Source of the DNA: Nonomuraea aurantiaca
Lineage (GTDB): Bacteria > Actinomycetota > Actinomycetes > Streptosporangiales > Streptosporangiaceae
Assembly: GCF_020215705.1 (NCBI RefSeq)
Contig: NZ_JAIWNB010000001.1
Coordinates: 434,001 to 498,000 of the forward strand
Length of the DNA stretch: 64,000 bases
Direction of reading: 5' to 3'
Shown here: positions 43,481-52,702 of the stretch, one piece after another
Layout of the letters: every line of letters starts with the position of its first letter
Numbering within the stretch: position 1 is the stretch's first letter
The notes under the pieces: model-generated
What the model was told of the DNA's origin: nothing
The model's input: the letters and a program-made list of their open reading frames with translations, nothing else
The model's database searches: none
Made by a program: the position numbers and the translations under genes

Positions 43481-43596
43481 GCGGGCGTCTTGGGGAGACC
43501 GGAGGGCCGGGCGTCTTCGGGTCGGCCGGATGAATGGCATCGGGGGCGGGCGTCTTCGAGCAGACCGTATGAGCAGGGAACTTCGGGGGAGGCCGG

Positions 43597-44934
43597 ATGA
43601 GCGGGCATCGATATCGTCGTGCGATGCACATAGCCCAGTGGCGCCGGTGGGCCAGCCAGCACGTGGGAATACGCCAGCACGTAGGAACACGGTCGCACAT
43701 GGGAACACGCGGGCACCTGCGGACACGTGCGCACCTGCTGGCGTTCGACGCCTGCGTGGCGGCCGGCGTGGTAGCCGTACACGTGGCCCTGGCCGGGCAA
43801 GACGCCTCGGACGGCTTGCCTCGGTTCTCCGGTCCGTGGTGGCTGGGCTGGCTGGTGGCCGTCTGTGTGGGAGCGCCGCTGGCTGTGCGGCGCCTGTGGC
43901 CCCTGCCAGCCCTGGCGCTGATTCTGGCCGCTTCGGCAGCGGCGACATTCCTCGACATCACCCGCGATCCCTACATATCAACGGCCCTGGCCGCCTATGT
44001 GGTGGCGCTCGTCGAGCCGGTACGCCGGGCTTCGGCGGCGCTCGCCCTGACCTTGGTGATCTCGGCAGCCGCGGTCATCACCGGTGAGGCGGTCATGACG
44101 CCATCCGGTCCGTGGTCGGAAGCCGTCGGCACCGCAGCGTTCGTCTGGCTGATCATCGGGGCAGCCTGGGCCGCCGGCCGTGTGGTGCACCAGTGGCGAG
44201 CCCGAGCGGCCCGACAGGAGCGGCGCCTGGCGGAGGAGGCGCTGACCGAGGAGCGCTTACGCATCGCCAGAGAGTTGCACGACATCGTCTCGCACAGCCT
44301 CAGCGTGATCGTGGTCAAGGCAGCGGTCGCCAACCACGTGGCAGAGGAACGCCCCCAAGAGACGCGCGACGCCGTTCGGACGATCGAGCAGACCGGCCGA
44401 GAGGCGCTCGCTGAGATGCGGCGTGCTCTGGGGGTGCTGCGCGGCGAAACCGCCGATCAGCGCGCGGGAGATCCCGGCTCGGCGAAGATGGCTCCCCTTC
44501 CCGGACTGGATGACCTGCCGGCCCTCATCCAACGTGCCGAGCAGGCGGGAGTCCGTACCAAACTCCGCACCCAGCTGGCCGTCCAACTCCCCACGGGGCC
44601 CGCGCTGGCCATCTATCGGATCGTTCAGGAGGCGCTGACGAACGTGGTCAAGCACTCCGGCGACGGAACCCACTGCCTGGTGACGATCACCGTCGACTCG
44701 CGAGGAGATGTGCATATCGAGGTAGTGGATGACGGAGCCGGCAACGCAGTGGTGTCCGATGGGACGGAGCTCAAGGGCGGTCACGGGCTCGTGGGGATGC
44801 GCGAACGCGTGATGATGTACGGGGGGACGTTGGCCGCCGGCCCGCGGCCCGGCGGCGGGTTCGCCGTGTCAGCTCGTCTCTCGCCCGAACTTGAGCACAG
44901 CACGGCCACGAGCCGGAAAGAGGGAGCCGCGTGA
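43597..44934 (+). CDS. Sensor histidine kinase, NarL/LiaS-type (HisKA_3)
   Basis: A 445-residue kinase. Five to six N-terminal helices (about 50-190) are followed by the dimerisation/phosphoacceptor helix RIARELHDIVSHSLSVIVVK (His) and an ATPase domain with the N box (QEALTNVVKHSG), G1 (VDDGAG) and G2 (GGHGLVGMRER). The first 45 residues contain four 18-bp tandem repeats (HVGIRQ/HVGTRS/HMGTRG/HLRTRA). An alternative start at 43624 still includes them. The stop overlaps the response-regulator GTG. With it the protein forms a classic two-component pair; the signal is unknown. Confidence 0.92.
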   Translation: MSGHRYRRAMHIAQWRRWASQHVGIRQHVGTRSHMGTRGHLRTRAHLLAFDACVAAGVVAVHVALAGQDASDGLPRFSGPWWLGWLVAVCVGAPLAVRRLWPLPALALILAASAAATFLDITRDPYISTALAAYVVALVEPVRRASAALALTLVISAAAVITGEAVMTPSGPWSEAVGTAAFVWLIIGAAWAAGRVVHQWRARAARQERRLAEEALTEERLRIARELHDIVSHSLSVIVVKAAVANHVAEERPQETRDAVRTIEQTGREALAEMRRALGVLRGETADQRAGDPGSAKMAPLPGLDDLPALIQRAEQAGVRTKLRTQLAVQLPTGPALAIYRIVQEALTNVVKHSGDGTHCLVTITVDSRGDVHIEVVDDGAGNAVVSDGTELKGGHGLVGMRERVMMYGGTLAAGPRPGGGFAVSARLSPELEHSTATSRKEGAA

Positions 44935-45677
44935 CCGAACCGCTCCGGGTAGAGGGGGCCGTGTCGGAACCGATCCGGGTAGAGAGGGACGTGTCCGAAC
45001 CGATCCGAGTACTCGTCGCCGATGATCAGTCTCTGCTCCGAGGCAGCTTCCGGGTGCTCATCGACACCGCCCCTGGGCTGACCGCAGTGGGCGAGGCGAG
45101 CAACGGTGCCGAAGCCGTCGAGAGCGCCCGACGGCTCTGCCCGGACGTGGTGCTGATGGATATCAGGATGCCCGGAATGGATGGCATCGAGGCGACCCGG
45201 AACATTGCCAGATCTCCCGAGACAGCCGGGACACGAGTTCTCATCCTCACCACCTTCGACCTCGACGAGTACGTCTACGGCGCGCTGCGGGCCGGAGCAG
45301 CGGGCTTCCTCCTCAAAGACACCTCACCCGATGTCCTGCTGGCAGGTATCCGCACGGTCGCCGCGGGTGAGGCTCTTCTCGCACCGTCGGTGACCCGACG
45401 CCTGATCGCCGAGTTCGCTCGCCTTCCTTATGGGCACCAGGCGCCGGGCTCCTCGCTGGACGACCTCACGGAGCGTGAGCGTGAGATCCTGATGCTCGTG
45501 GCCCGTGGGCTCTCCAACGCCGACATCTCCGAATACCTGCACCGCAGCACCGGCACCGTCAAGACATACATCGGCCGGTTGCTGACCAAGCTCGGGGCGC
45601 GGGACCGCGCGCAACTGGTGATCAGCGCCTACGAGTCGGGGCTGGTGAGCACCGCTCATCAATCGACCGATTCCTGA
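44931..45677 (+). CDS. Response regulator, NarL/LuxR family
   Basis: A 248-residue regulator. The receiver domain has the DD pair (RVLVADDQSLLRGSF), the phospho-Asp in PDVVLMDIRMPGMDG and the Lys in FLLKDTSP. A LuxR-type HTH follows (LTEREREILMLVARGLSNAD, TVKTYIGRLLTKLGARDRAQ). GTG 44931 overlaps the kinase stop. The N-terminus is extended by two 30-bp tandem repeats (44937-44996; EPLRVEGAVS / EPIRVERDVS) before the receiver's EPIRVLVADD, a recent in-frame duplication. Confidence 0.93.
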   Translation: MTEPLRVEGAVSEPIRVERDVSEPIRVLVADDQSLLRGSFRVLIDTAPGLTAVGEASNGAEAVESARRLCPDVVLMDIRMPGMDGIEATRNIARSPETAGTRVLILTTFDLDEYVYGALRAGAAGFLLKDTSPDVLLAGIRTVAAGEALLAPSVTRRLIAEFARLPYGHQAPGSSLDDLTEREREILMLVARGLSNADISEYLHRSTGTVKTYIGRLLTKLGARDRAQLVISAYESGLVSTAHQSTDS

Positions 45678-45808
45678 ACCCGATCGCACGCGGGACGTTC
45701 GCCTGTTCGCTCCCGCCATGTTCGAGGTTCGCCCGATCGCGCGCGGCGTTCGAGGTTCCCCCGTCCGCCCCCGGGGTGTTCGGCGTTCACGCGCGATGTT
45801 CGATGATC

Positions 45809-45876
45809 GTCCGCCCGCCCGCCCGCCCGCCCGCCCGCCCGTCCGCCCGTTCGTCCGCCCGCCCGTTCGTCCGTCC
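45809..45876. repeat. CCCG tetranucleotide array
   Basis: About 68 bp of (CCCG)n and near variants (CCGT, TCGT) in the 270-bp intergenic region (45678-45947) between the response regulator and the dioxygenase. The surrounding sequence also repeats GTTCG/GCGCG motifs. A simple-sequence expansion with possible G-quadruplex capacity on the opposite strand. Confidence 0.85.
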
Positions 45877-45947
45877 GAGATTCGCCCGATCGCGCGCGTG
45901 AAGTTCAGTGTTAACCGCCCGCATGGGCAGCGCCTCGTAGGTGAAGG

Positions 45948-46817
45948 TCATTGCGATGCCGCCGCCTCCGGTGTCAGCACGACGTCGAACCTGGCGTGTG
46001 TGAAGGGCATGGACGCGCCGAAGCGGGCTGCCTCCTGCTCGTCGTACGACTCGGTGAAGTCGGTGATCAGGCTCCGCTTGACGGCGAAGACCGCGTCGGA
46101 GTCGATGTACGGGCTGCCGGCGACGAACGCGTGGGTGGTGACCGGGCGGTGGCCCGCGGCGCTCACGATGAAGTGAACGTGGGCGGGGCGGTAGGGGTGT
46201 CTGCCGGTGGCGTCCAGGAGGCGCCCCACGGGGCCGTCGGTGGGGATCGGGTAATGGGAGGGGACGACGGAGCGGAACCAGAAGCGGCCCTCGTCGTCCG
46301 TGCGGAACAGCCCGCGTCCGTTGCCCGGCGGTTGCGTGTCGGGCTGCTGTACGTCGTAGAAGCCCTGCTCGTTGCACTGCCACACGTCGAGCTCGGCGCC
46401 CGGCAGGGGAGTGCCGTCCGAGCTGAGCACCTGGCCGGAGACCACACAGGGACGGCCAGTGCCGACTAGGTCGATGGAGTCGCCGAGTTCGCGGCGCGGG
46501 GAGACGGTCATGTGGAAGGGGCCGAGGACGGTGCTCTCGGTGCCCTCTTCGGCGCCGTTCATGGTCTCGACGATCATGGATACGCCCAGAATGTCGGAGA
46601 GCAGGACGAACTCCTGCCGGGTGTCGTCGCACTTCCGCCCGACGGCCGTCAGGAAACCGATCGCGGCCTCCCACTCCTCGAGAGTGGGCTCGATGTCCGT
46701 TACGAAGGCGTGGAGGTGGCGGGTGAGGCTGTCCAGAATCTCCCGCAGTCGCTGATCTTCGGTGCCCCGGAAACTGTCCACGACCGCGTCGGTGGCGGTC
46801 TCGACGGTGAAGTCCAT
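45948..46817 (-). CDS. Intradiol ring-cleavage dioxygenase (catechol/hydroxyquinol 1,2-dioxygenase-like)
   Basis: A non-haem Fe(III) enzyme that opens catecholic rings between the hydroxyls. The 289-residue protein has the helical N-terminal dimerisation domain (EWEAAIGFLTAVGRKCDDTR) and the ligand set Tyr (NEQGFYDVQ), Tyr (VVPSHYPIPTDGP) and two His (RPAHVHFIV). The length and N-terminal domain fit the catechol/hydroxyquinol 1,2-dioxygenase group rather than protocatechuate 3,4-dioxygenase. No other aromatic-degradation gene is adjacent. Confidence 0.93.
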   Translation of the reverse strand: MDFTVETATDAVVDSFRGTEDQRLREILDSLTRHLHAFVTDIEPTLEEWEAAIGFLTAVGRKCDDTRQEFVLLSDILGVSMIVETMNGAEEGTESTVLGPFHMTVSPRRELGDSIDLVGTGRPCVVSGQVLSSDGTPLPGAELDVWQCNEQGFYDVQQPDTQPPGNGRGLFRTDDEGRFWFRSVVPSHYPIPTDGPVGRLLDATGRHPYRPAHVHFIVSAAGHRPVTTHAFVAGSPYIDSDAVFAVKRSLITDFTESYDEQEAARFGASMPFTHARFDVVLTPEAAASQ

Positions 46818-47215
46818 GGGGTTTCCTCACTGCTCGGTAGTCACTGGCCGATGAGGTGGTCCGGAAGCCAGTCTCCGGTGTACGTGTCACATTGAGTTGC
46901 GTTGTCGTACAGCGTTTGTTCGCCACCAGGTCGGCCAGCCACGCGAGCTGCCACGTTGGCCAGACACGCGAGGTGTCGGGTCGGCCAGCCACGCTGTGGA
47001 CGGTCAGGAGTTTCTCCCGGTAGGCAGACATGGGGATCCTGGCAGACGGACAGGAGTTCTCCCGGTACACGGTCACCGGGGAGCTGGTCTGGCGGCCACG
47101 TCGGGGTCCCGGTTTCGATCATGGTGGCCAGCCAGAGCGCCCTACGATCGCCCTGCGGTAGCTGGCGTCGGAACGTGGGAACCGTTGGCGGACCGCCACT
47201 GCTGACCCCGCCAAT
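46818..47215. other. Intergenic region with degenerate direct repeats
   Basis: TCGGCCAGCCACGC-type units occur near 46929, 46955 and 46980. CAGGAGTT(T)CTCCCGGTA occurs twice (near 47005 and 47050). No coding frame is convincing. Related GGTCGGCCAG units recur near 48955. Confidence 0.5.
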
Positions 47216-47218
47216 ACG

Positions 47219-47500
47219 TCAGAAACGCTCAGCCCCCAGCAGAGTCAGCGATCTGGTCCGCGCCGCGCTCGTTCTCGTCCATTTCGAGCACCCGGTAGAT
47301 GAGCTGAAATTCAGCGAGAAAACGTCATCGGCCAAGGCGCCGGCATACTGCGCCCACGGGTCAGAATGAATGATCGTCTGGCCAATCTCGAGACGCTGAA
47401 GCTCGATGGCCGTCTTCCGTGACGAATTCTCCTCGCATATGGTCGGCGACGGACCAGCCGCCAATCTTACGCGTATACCTATCGTAATGGACGCGCCAGT
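47219..47500 (-). pseudogene. IS3-family transposase (orfB DDE domain) remnant
   Basis: One frame reads HYDRYTRKIGGWSVADHMR, the segment before the second DDE acidic residue in IS3 orfB. A shifted frame continues KTAIELQRLEIGQTIIHSDP WAQYA, degenerate from the usual HSDRGxQY. At least one frameshift and substitutions show it is inactive. No inverted repeats are identified. It lies at the edge of the decay zone. Confidence 0.65.
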
Positions 47501-47595
47501 GAGCACCCCTAGGGGCCCCTATGATTCCTCCAGGGCCCCTATGCATTCCCTTAGGCCATGTGCGCGGGCTGACCGGCGATGGTACGAAAGCGTTC

Positions 47596-48611
47596 GTGAC
47601 CAAGCGAAAAATATTATTCCTGACATCCAGCAGAATTCTTGGCGCGGTCGCGCTCACCGCGGGCCTGGCGACCGCGAGCCTGGCGACCGCGGCGCCGGCG
47701 GGCGCGACACTCGCGCCGGTCTGGGACCTCCTGTCCTTTCCCTACGGATACGTCGAATCCGAGAAGCAACTCAAAGAACTCAACGATGTCGCCGCGCTGA
47801 GCGGCACCCAAGCTTGGGCTGTGGGGCAGGTGCGGATGGAGGGCTGGCCGTACCCGCCGCCGGGTGTGGTCTGCCCCGACCTGTTCCGCTGGAACGGTCA
47901 GACATGGGTGAACGACCGGCCGGATAACACCTGCCGGGGCGCGCTGACCTCGGTGTCGGCCGCCGCGGCACCGCCTGGCAGAAGATGAGCCTCCCGCCGC
48001 TCGCGGGCAACACCGACCTGAGCGCGGTGCATGCTCTGGCGCCGGACAACGTCTGGGCGGTCGGTACCACCAACCGCTAGGGGCCGAGCGCCGACGCGCA
48101 CACCCTGGTGCTGCACTGGGACGGCCACACCTGGTCCCGGCTGCCGGATCCGCCGAAGGAAGCGCTGGTCGAGACCACCCTGGACGCGGTGGCCGCGCGG
48201 CCCGGCGAGGTGTGGGCGGCCGGTCAGCGGACCACCTACGAGGTCAACGGCATTTCGGTCAAGAAGCGCGAGGCGTTCGCCATGCGTTGGAACGGTAGCG
48301 CGTGGACGGTGGCGCCGACCCCGGCGATCACCGGCTGGTACGGATCCTCCATCACCTCACTGGCCTGGAACGGCACCGAGCTGTGGGCCGGAGGCAGCGG
48401 GCAGGACGACGCCACCGCGCGCAGCGTCGGTGTGCTGCTGCGCTGGAACGGCACCGCCTGGCAGCAGGCGCCGAAACCGCCGCTGCTCGACGACTACCGG
48501 ATCAAGCAGCTCGGCGCTGTGCCGGGCGGCGGCCTGCGGGCCACCGGTTACGGCACCCGGGAGACCGACGAGCACGCCAAGGGCCAGTTCCTGGCCCGGG
48601 TCACCGGCTGA
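47596..48611 (+). pseudogene. Secreted beta-propeller-like protein, frameshifted and with internal stop
   Basis: Starts at GTG 47596 with a signal peptide (TKRKILFLTSSRILGAVALT ... TAAPAGA). WNG-type propeller repeats follow (LSGTQAWAVGQVR, DLFRWNGQTWV, AMRWNGSAWTVAP, LLRWNGTAWQQAP). The first frame stops at 47988. Homology continues one frame over (PPLAGNTDLSAVHALAPDNV followed by WAVG), which meets an in-frame TAG at 48078, then stays open to 48611. Two lesions make decay likely. An intact copy would be a secreted protein of about 338 residues with Kelch/sialidase-like repeats. Confidence 0.75.
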
Positions 48612-49465
48612 ACCTTCCTCCTTGCGATGGAGTGGGTGATGTGCGCGAGCTGACCGCTGCGCCGACCGCCCTGCCGCTACCGCGCTGTGGCGGGCTGGGG
48701 GCGATCGGCGCAGCAGGGCCTCCTTCGTCGGCCCCACGGCATCGAGCACGGTCTCCCCGGACCTCGCCACGCGGAGCCGGGCCGCGCCGACGAGCGCATC
48801 GGACCCATCCATCCCGGTACGGGAGTCGGCCCTCGGGAGACGAGTCCGGCCGCCGGGATCTTTCGTGGCCGCCTGCCTGGAGCCCAGGGCCGTCCACCAG
48901 GACCGTCGGTGACCGCCGGCCGGGGTTTCTGACCGCCAACGCAAGCGAGGTGCCAGGTCGGCCAGTTTCGCAAAATAGTGTGCGCGTGCGTGGGGTCGGC
49001 GGCGCGTACGAGAAGTTCCTGGTTGTCGCAGCGCGCCAGGGGTGCCTGCCCACCCCGTAGTGCCTGCAGCGGGACAGTAGGCCGACCCGCAGTACGCAGC
49101 AGGCAGTTAGGCCAACCCGCGATACGCAGCGGGCAATCGGCCAGCCTGGGGTAGGTCAGCGGGCAGCGTGGGCAGTGGCCCGGCTCGCGGTACGCAGCAG
49201 CAGGGGCAGTAGGCCAGTCAGTAGCACGCGTGGCTAACAGCGGCCAGCTGTGATCAGTAGCCCGCAGCTCGCAACTTCCCGGTCGCACCCGTAGTCCCGT
49301 AGTCCGTAGTCCGCAGCCCCAGCAGTGGGCAAGCGATCAGGCTGGCACCGCCGAAGTTTGATCAGCATGGATCGTTGACGCCATCAGGTTAAATCAAGCA
49401 ATTGACTTAATCCGGTGGCGAGAGTTTACTGACAATGCAGGAGAGCCGGTTCGGAAGGAGTCCCG
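48612..49465. other. 850-bp non-coding region with degenerate repeats
   Basis: Between about 49060 and 49230 a loose unit like GGCCxACCCGCxxTACGCAGC recurs six or so times (GTAGGCCGACCCGCAGTACG, TTAGGCCAACCCGCGATACG, and so on). No gene was recognised. The open frames lack protein-like composition. Confidence 0.5.
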
Positions 49466-49720
49466 TTGAGGCGCGATATCGACGAGGCGCTCACCTCTCC
49501 CGCGCTCGTACGGATCCTGGACGGCCTGAACCGCTGCCTTCCCGACCTCCCGCCGCCGGTGCGAGCCGAGCGCAAGCACATGACCAGCACCCTGATGAAC
49601 GCACACGTGCGCCGACCACGAACGGGCACTGGCCGAGGGCCGCACCCCGCACCGCGCCGCGCCAGCCGACACGGTGCGGCGATCGGCCCGATCGACGCCG
49701 ATCGTGCGATATGGACGGCG
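49466..49720 (+). pseudogene. TetR-type regulator C-terminal fragment
   Basis: The frame reads LTSPALVRILDGLNRCLPDL and RAERKHMTSTLMNAHV, then continues in another frame as ADHERALAEGRTPHRAAPAD. This resembles the ligand-domain end of TetR regulators. There is no HTH upstream. It lies just before the P450, so it may once have regulated that gene. Confidence 0.45.
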
Positions 49721-49804
49721 CCCGTGACAGGTGAGTCGGACGTGGACCCGATACCGGAACCGATGCCCAGCGTGGCTCCAGCCTTGTGTGGAAGGACGTA
49801 AGTC

Positions 49805-51013
49805 ATGACCGAGATCTTGAGTCACCCCGAAGTCCCGGAGTTCCCCGGCACGAGGGCGGCGCGCTGCCCGTTCGACCCGCCGCCGAACCTGCAGGCCCTG
49901 CAGAAGGAGGGGCCGCTGGCCAAGGTCCGGCTGTGGGACGGCAGCACGCCGTGGATGGTGACCACCTACGCCGAGCAGCGGGCGCTCCTGGCCGATCCCA
50001 GGGTCAGCGCCGAGTTCTCCCGCCCTGGCTACCCGAGGCAGGGTCCCATGAACGGGTCGTTCGCCAGTTTCATCATGATGGACGACCCCGAGCACCACCG
50101 GTTGCGTCGTATGGTGCAGGCGCCGTTCACCGTCAGGCGGGTGGAGGGCATGCGGCCGGCCGTACAGAAGATCGTGGACGATCTGATCGACGACCTGCTG
50201 GCCGGTCCGAAGCCGGTGGACCTGGTGGAGGCGTTCGCGCTGCCGGTCCCGTCGCTGGTGATCTGCGAGCTGCTCGGCGTCCCGTACGCCGACCACGACT
50301 TCTTCCAGGAGAGCAGCAAGGTCATGATCAACCGCGGCACCGCCCCGGAGGTCCGCGCCGCTGCCAGCGCCCGGCTGGCCGAATACCTGAACGCCCTGGT
50401 GGGCGAGAAACTCGCCAACCCCGCCGACGACCTGCTGTCCCGGCTGGCCGAACGGGTCAAGACCGGTGAGCTGTCGCAGATGGAAGCCGCGCAGATGGGC
50501 GTTCTCCTGCTCATCGCCGGGCACGAGACCACCGCCAACATGATCGCCCTCGGCACGTGCGCCCTGCTGCAGAACCCCGACCAGCTCGCGCTGCTGCGCG
50601 CCGGCGACGATCCGGACCTGGTCGCCGGGGCCGTGGAAGAGCTGCTGCGCTACCTCAACATCACCCACAGCGGACGCCGCAGGGTCGCCCTGGAGGACAT
50701 CGAGATCGCCGGCCAGACCATCCGGGCGGGGGAGGGGCTGATCATGCCGAACGACATCGGCAACCGCGACCCCGAGATCTTCCCCAACCCCGACGAGCTG
50801 GACATCCGCCGCGACGCCCGCCGCCACGTGGCCTTCGGCTTCGGCGTCCACCAGTGCCTGGGCCAGCCGCTGGCCCGGATGGAGCTGCAGGTCGCCTACA
50901 ACACCCTCTACAAGCGCATCCCCACCCTGCGCCTGGCCGCCGACCTGGAGCAGATCCCGTTCAAGCACGATGGGGCGGTGTACGGAGTCTACGAACTCCC
51001 TGTGACCTGGTAA
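49805..51013 (+). CDS. Cytochrome P450 (CYP105-like)
   Basis: A 402-residue soluble bacterial P450. It has the I-helix oxygen-activation motif LLIAGHETTANM, K-helix EELLRYLN (ExxR), and the haem-binding loop FGFGVHQCLGQPLAR (Cys ligand). The N-terminus (FPGTRAARCPFDPPP) and overall style fit CYP105-type enzymes that hydroxylate varied hydrophobic substrates with ferredoxin electrons. No ferredoxin gene follows, unusual for a CYP105. The downstream DNA is decayed, so a partner may have been lost. ATG 49805 follows GGAAGGACGTAAGTC. Confidence 0.93.
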   Translation: MTEILSHPEVPEFPGTRAARCPFDPPPNLQALQKEGPLAKVRLWDGSTPWMVTTYAEQRALLADPRVSAEFSRPGYPRQGPMNGSFASFIMMDDPEHHRLRRMVQAPFTVRRVEGMRPAVQKIVDDLIDDLLAGPKPVDLVEAFALPVPSLVICELLGVPYADHDFFQESSKVMINRGTAPEVRAAASARLAEYLNALVGEKLANPADDLLSRLAERVKTGELSQMEAAQMGVLLLIAGHETTANMIALGTCALLQNPDQLALLRAGDDPDLVAGAVEELLRYLNITHSGRRRVALEDIEIAGQTIRAGEGLIMPNDIGNRDPEIFPNPDELDIRRDARRHVAFGFGVHQCLGQPLARMELQVAYNTLYKRIPTLRLAADLEQIPFKHDGAVYGVYELPVTW

Positions 51014-51019
51014 ACCCAT

Positions 51020-51240
51020 CCCGCCCCGCGCACGCGGCCCTGGCGGCACGACCAGTCGCCACCAGGCGCAGGGCCAGGCCGGCGAACTCCTCGGGCCGTC
51101 CGAAGCGGGACGGCCCGGGGATCGCGCGGGGCGCCTCGGCTTCGTCGCAGGCTTCGAAGTAACGGCCGCCGATGCCCTTCAGCAGCACCGATGTGGCCGC
51201 CGCCTCGCGTCTGTCCATGGCCAACGGCGTCGAAAGGTGG
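51020..51240 (-). pseudogene. SDR C-terminal fragment
   Basis: The minus-strand frame reads AATSVLLKGIGGRYFEACDE followed by AEAPRAIPGP and RFGRPEEFAGLALRLVATG, typical of SDR C-termini of the GGRYFEDCNEA type. No cofactor or catalytic motif is present. An upstream duplicated piece (REAASVTHLSTPLAMDRREA) shows GCCGCCTCGCGTCTGT repeated at about 51200 and 51250. Confidence 0.45.
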
Positions 51241-51361
51241 GTGACCGAGGCCGCCTCGCGTCTGTTCATGGTGTCCGAGCGCGACTCGGTCGGCGACGTC
51301 ATCGTCGCCGCGGGCAAAGCCTGGGGCTGACATCGGCTGACGCCGGCTCCGGAAGCGCGCG

Positions 51362-52063
51362 TCACGGCCGCGAGGCCACCGTCGAGCGGATGATGTCGTT
51401 CTTCAACGGAGAGATCGGCGGGCACTCCACCGAACGGCAACGACTCGTCCTGCTCGCACAGACCATGCGGCAGCAGGTCGGCGGTGTCGCGATCTTCATG
51501 TTGACGTACACCACCTGTACCGAGGTGCTGTCCTGCTCGGCCAGCACACAGACACACGTCTCGATGATGCCGAGGGCCGCCCACAGCGTGAACCAGGGCG
51601 CCGGCGGAATCGCCAGGCGGGTCACGGCGAGGAAGACGAAGCCGAGCGTCACGGACAGGACCATGCCGATCGCCACGGCCGCGGCCAGATGTCCGATGAG
51701 CAGGCCGGCTCTGTCGACCGGCGTGCTGAGCAGCCAGGTGCGCGCCGGCGCGCCGACGTACAGGGGCCCGAATGCCAGCAGCGCCTTGGCGAGCAGCACC
51801 AGGCACAAGACGGTGATGACCGCGGCGGTCAGCTGCGTCACCGACATCTGCAGCGACTCGGGCGGCGCGCCGCCCTCGTCGATCCGCCCGAGACCTGAGC
51901 GGACCACCTCGACGATCAGGCCGCCCAGAATCGCGAAGTAGAGCGCCCGCTCGATCAGCAGGGACAGCGTGTACGCGATGGACCGCCGCGGTCTCCCGGA
52001 CCGCTTCCTCCTGCGGATCTGACCGGCCTTCGGAACGATCACCTGGGCGTCGACCACGGTCAC
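51362..52063 (-). pseudogene. ABC permease (DUF6297-like), truncated
   Basis: GTG 52063 starts VVDAQVIVPKAGQIRRRKRS, followed by several hydrophobic helices (ALYFAILGGLIVEVV, LTAAVITVLCLVLLAKALLA, LIGHLAAAVAIGMVLSVTLG). Homology-like character ends near 51530 (IIETCVCVLAEQ). The remaining tail to 51362 lacks permease character and overlaps a plus-strand coding-like patch. The family usually has about 500 residues, so half is missing. It overlaps by 4 bp the damaged ATPase gene upstream; together they were an export ABC transporter. Confidence 0.6.
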
Positions 52064-52550
52064 GCCGCCACCTCGATGGTCCTGCCGGCCGCCGCGTCGA
52101 CCAGCTCGCGATCGTGGGAGGCGAAGAGTATGCCGACGCCGGCCTCCTTCTCCGCCCGCAGCCGGGATGCCAGCCAGGCCCGACCCTTGGCGTCCAGGCG
52201 TTGCTCCGGCTCGTCGAGGATGAGCAGGCGACGCGGGCGTACGAAGCAGGCGGCGAGGCCGAGCCGGTGACGCTGTCCGCTGGACAGGGTGATCGGAAGC
52301 TGGTTCGCCGCCGATGACAGGTCGAGTTCGCGCATGCCTCGCCATTCAGCTCAACAGTGCCGTCGTCGATATCCTCGATCCCCGTAACGCACTTCAACAA
52401 GGTCGACTTGCCGGAGCCATTGGGGCCGACAACGGCCACTGCCTCACCATGGACAAGCGAAAAGCTGACGTCCTGCAGTATGGGGACGTTGAAGTAGGTT
52501 TTGGTTAAGTGCGACACGCATAACAGGTCAGGCGTGGCTGGCGTGCTCAT
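52060..52550 (-). pseudogene. ABC transporter ATP-binding protein with internal deletion
   Basis: From ATG 52550 the N-terminal part has Walker A (VVGPNGSGKSTLLKCVTGIE). After GTVELNGEA near 52330 the frame shifts to RELDLSSAANQLPITLSSGQ with the ABC signature, Walker B RRLLILDEPEQRLD and the H-loop FASHDRE. Compared with normal ATPases about 60 residues (Q-loop and helical region) are missing at the same point. A deletion plus frameshift has inactivated it. Confidence 0.75.
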
Positions 52551-52702
52551 CGCGATGCAATGCTCCTCGGCCGTATAGTCCGCGAACAGATCCATCAAAA
52601 GTCGTCGGCGACGATCGCGACGGCGCTCAGGTCTATTTTGCGCTTCGCCGCATACGCGGCGGACGGCATGAGCGTGGGCTATTGGGTTTTCCTATCGCTG
52701 CC

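Noticed and set aside
45809..45876. CRISPR-like array in the CCCG tract
   Set aside because: It has no spacers: a simple tetranucleotide expansion. No cas genes occur in the window.
49060..49230. Possible CRISPR or iteron array
   Set aside because: The units are degenerate, of uneven spacing and without unique spacers or a replication gene.
49394..51049. 551-codon minus-strand frame over the P450
   Set aside because: The plus strand encodes a P450 with all motifs; the minus frame is low-complexity.
51380..51560. Lanthipeptide-like precursor suggested by TYTTCTEVLSCSAS on the plus strand next to an ABC transporter
   Set aside because: There is no ribosome site, no leader-type sequence and no LanM/LanB gene in the window, and the adjacent transporter is broken. 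A solute-binding protein fragment is at least as likely.
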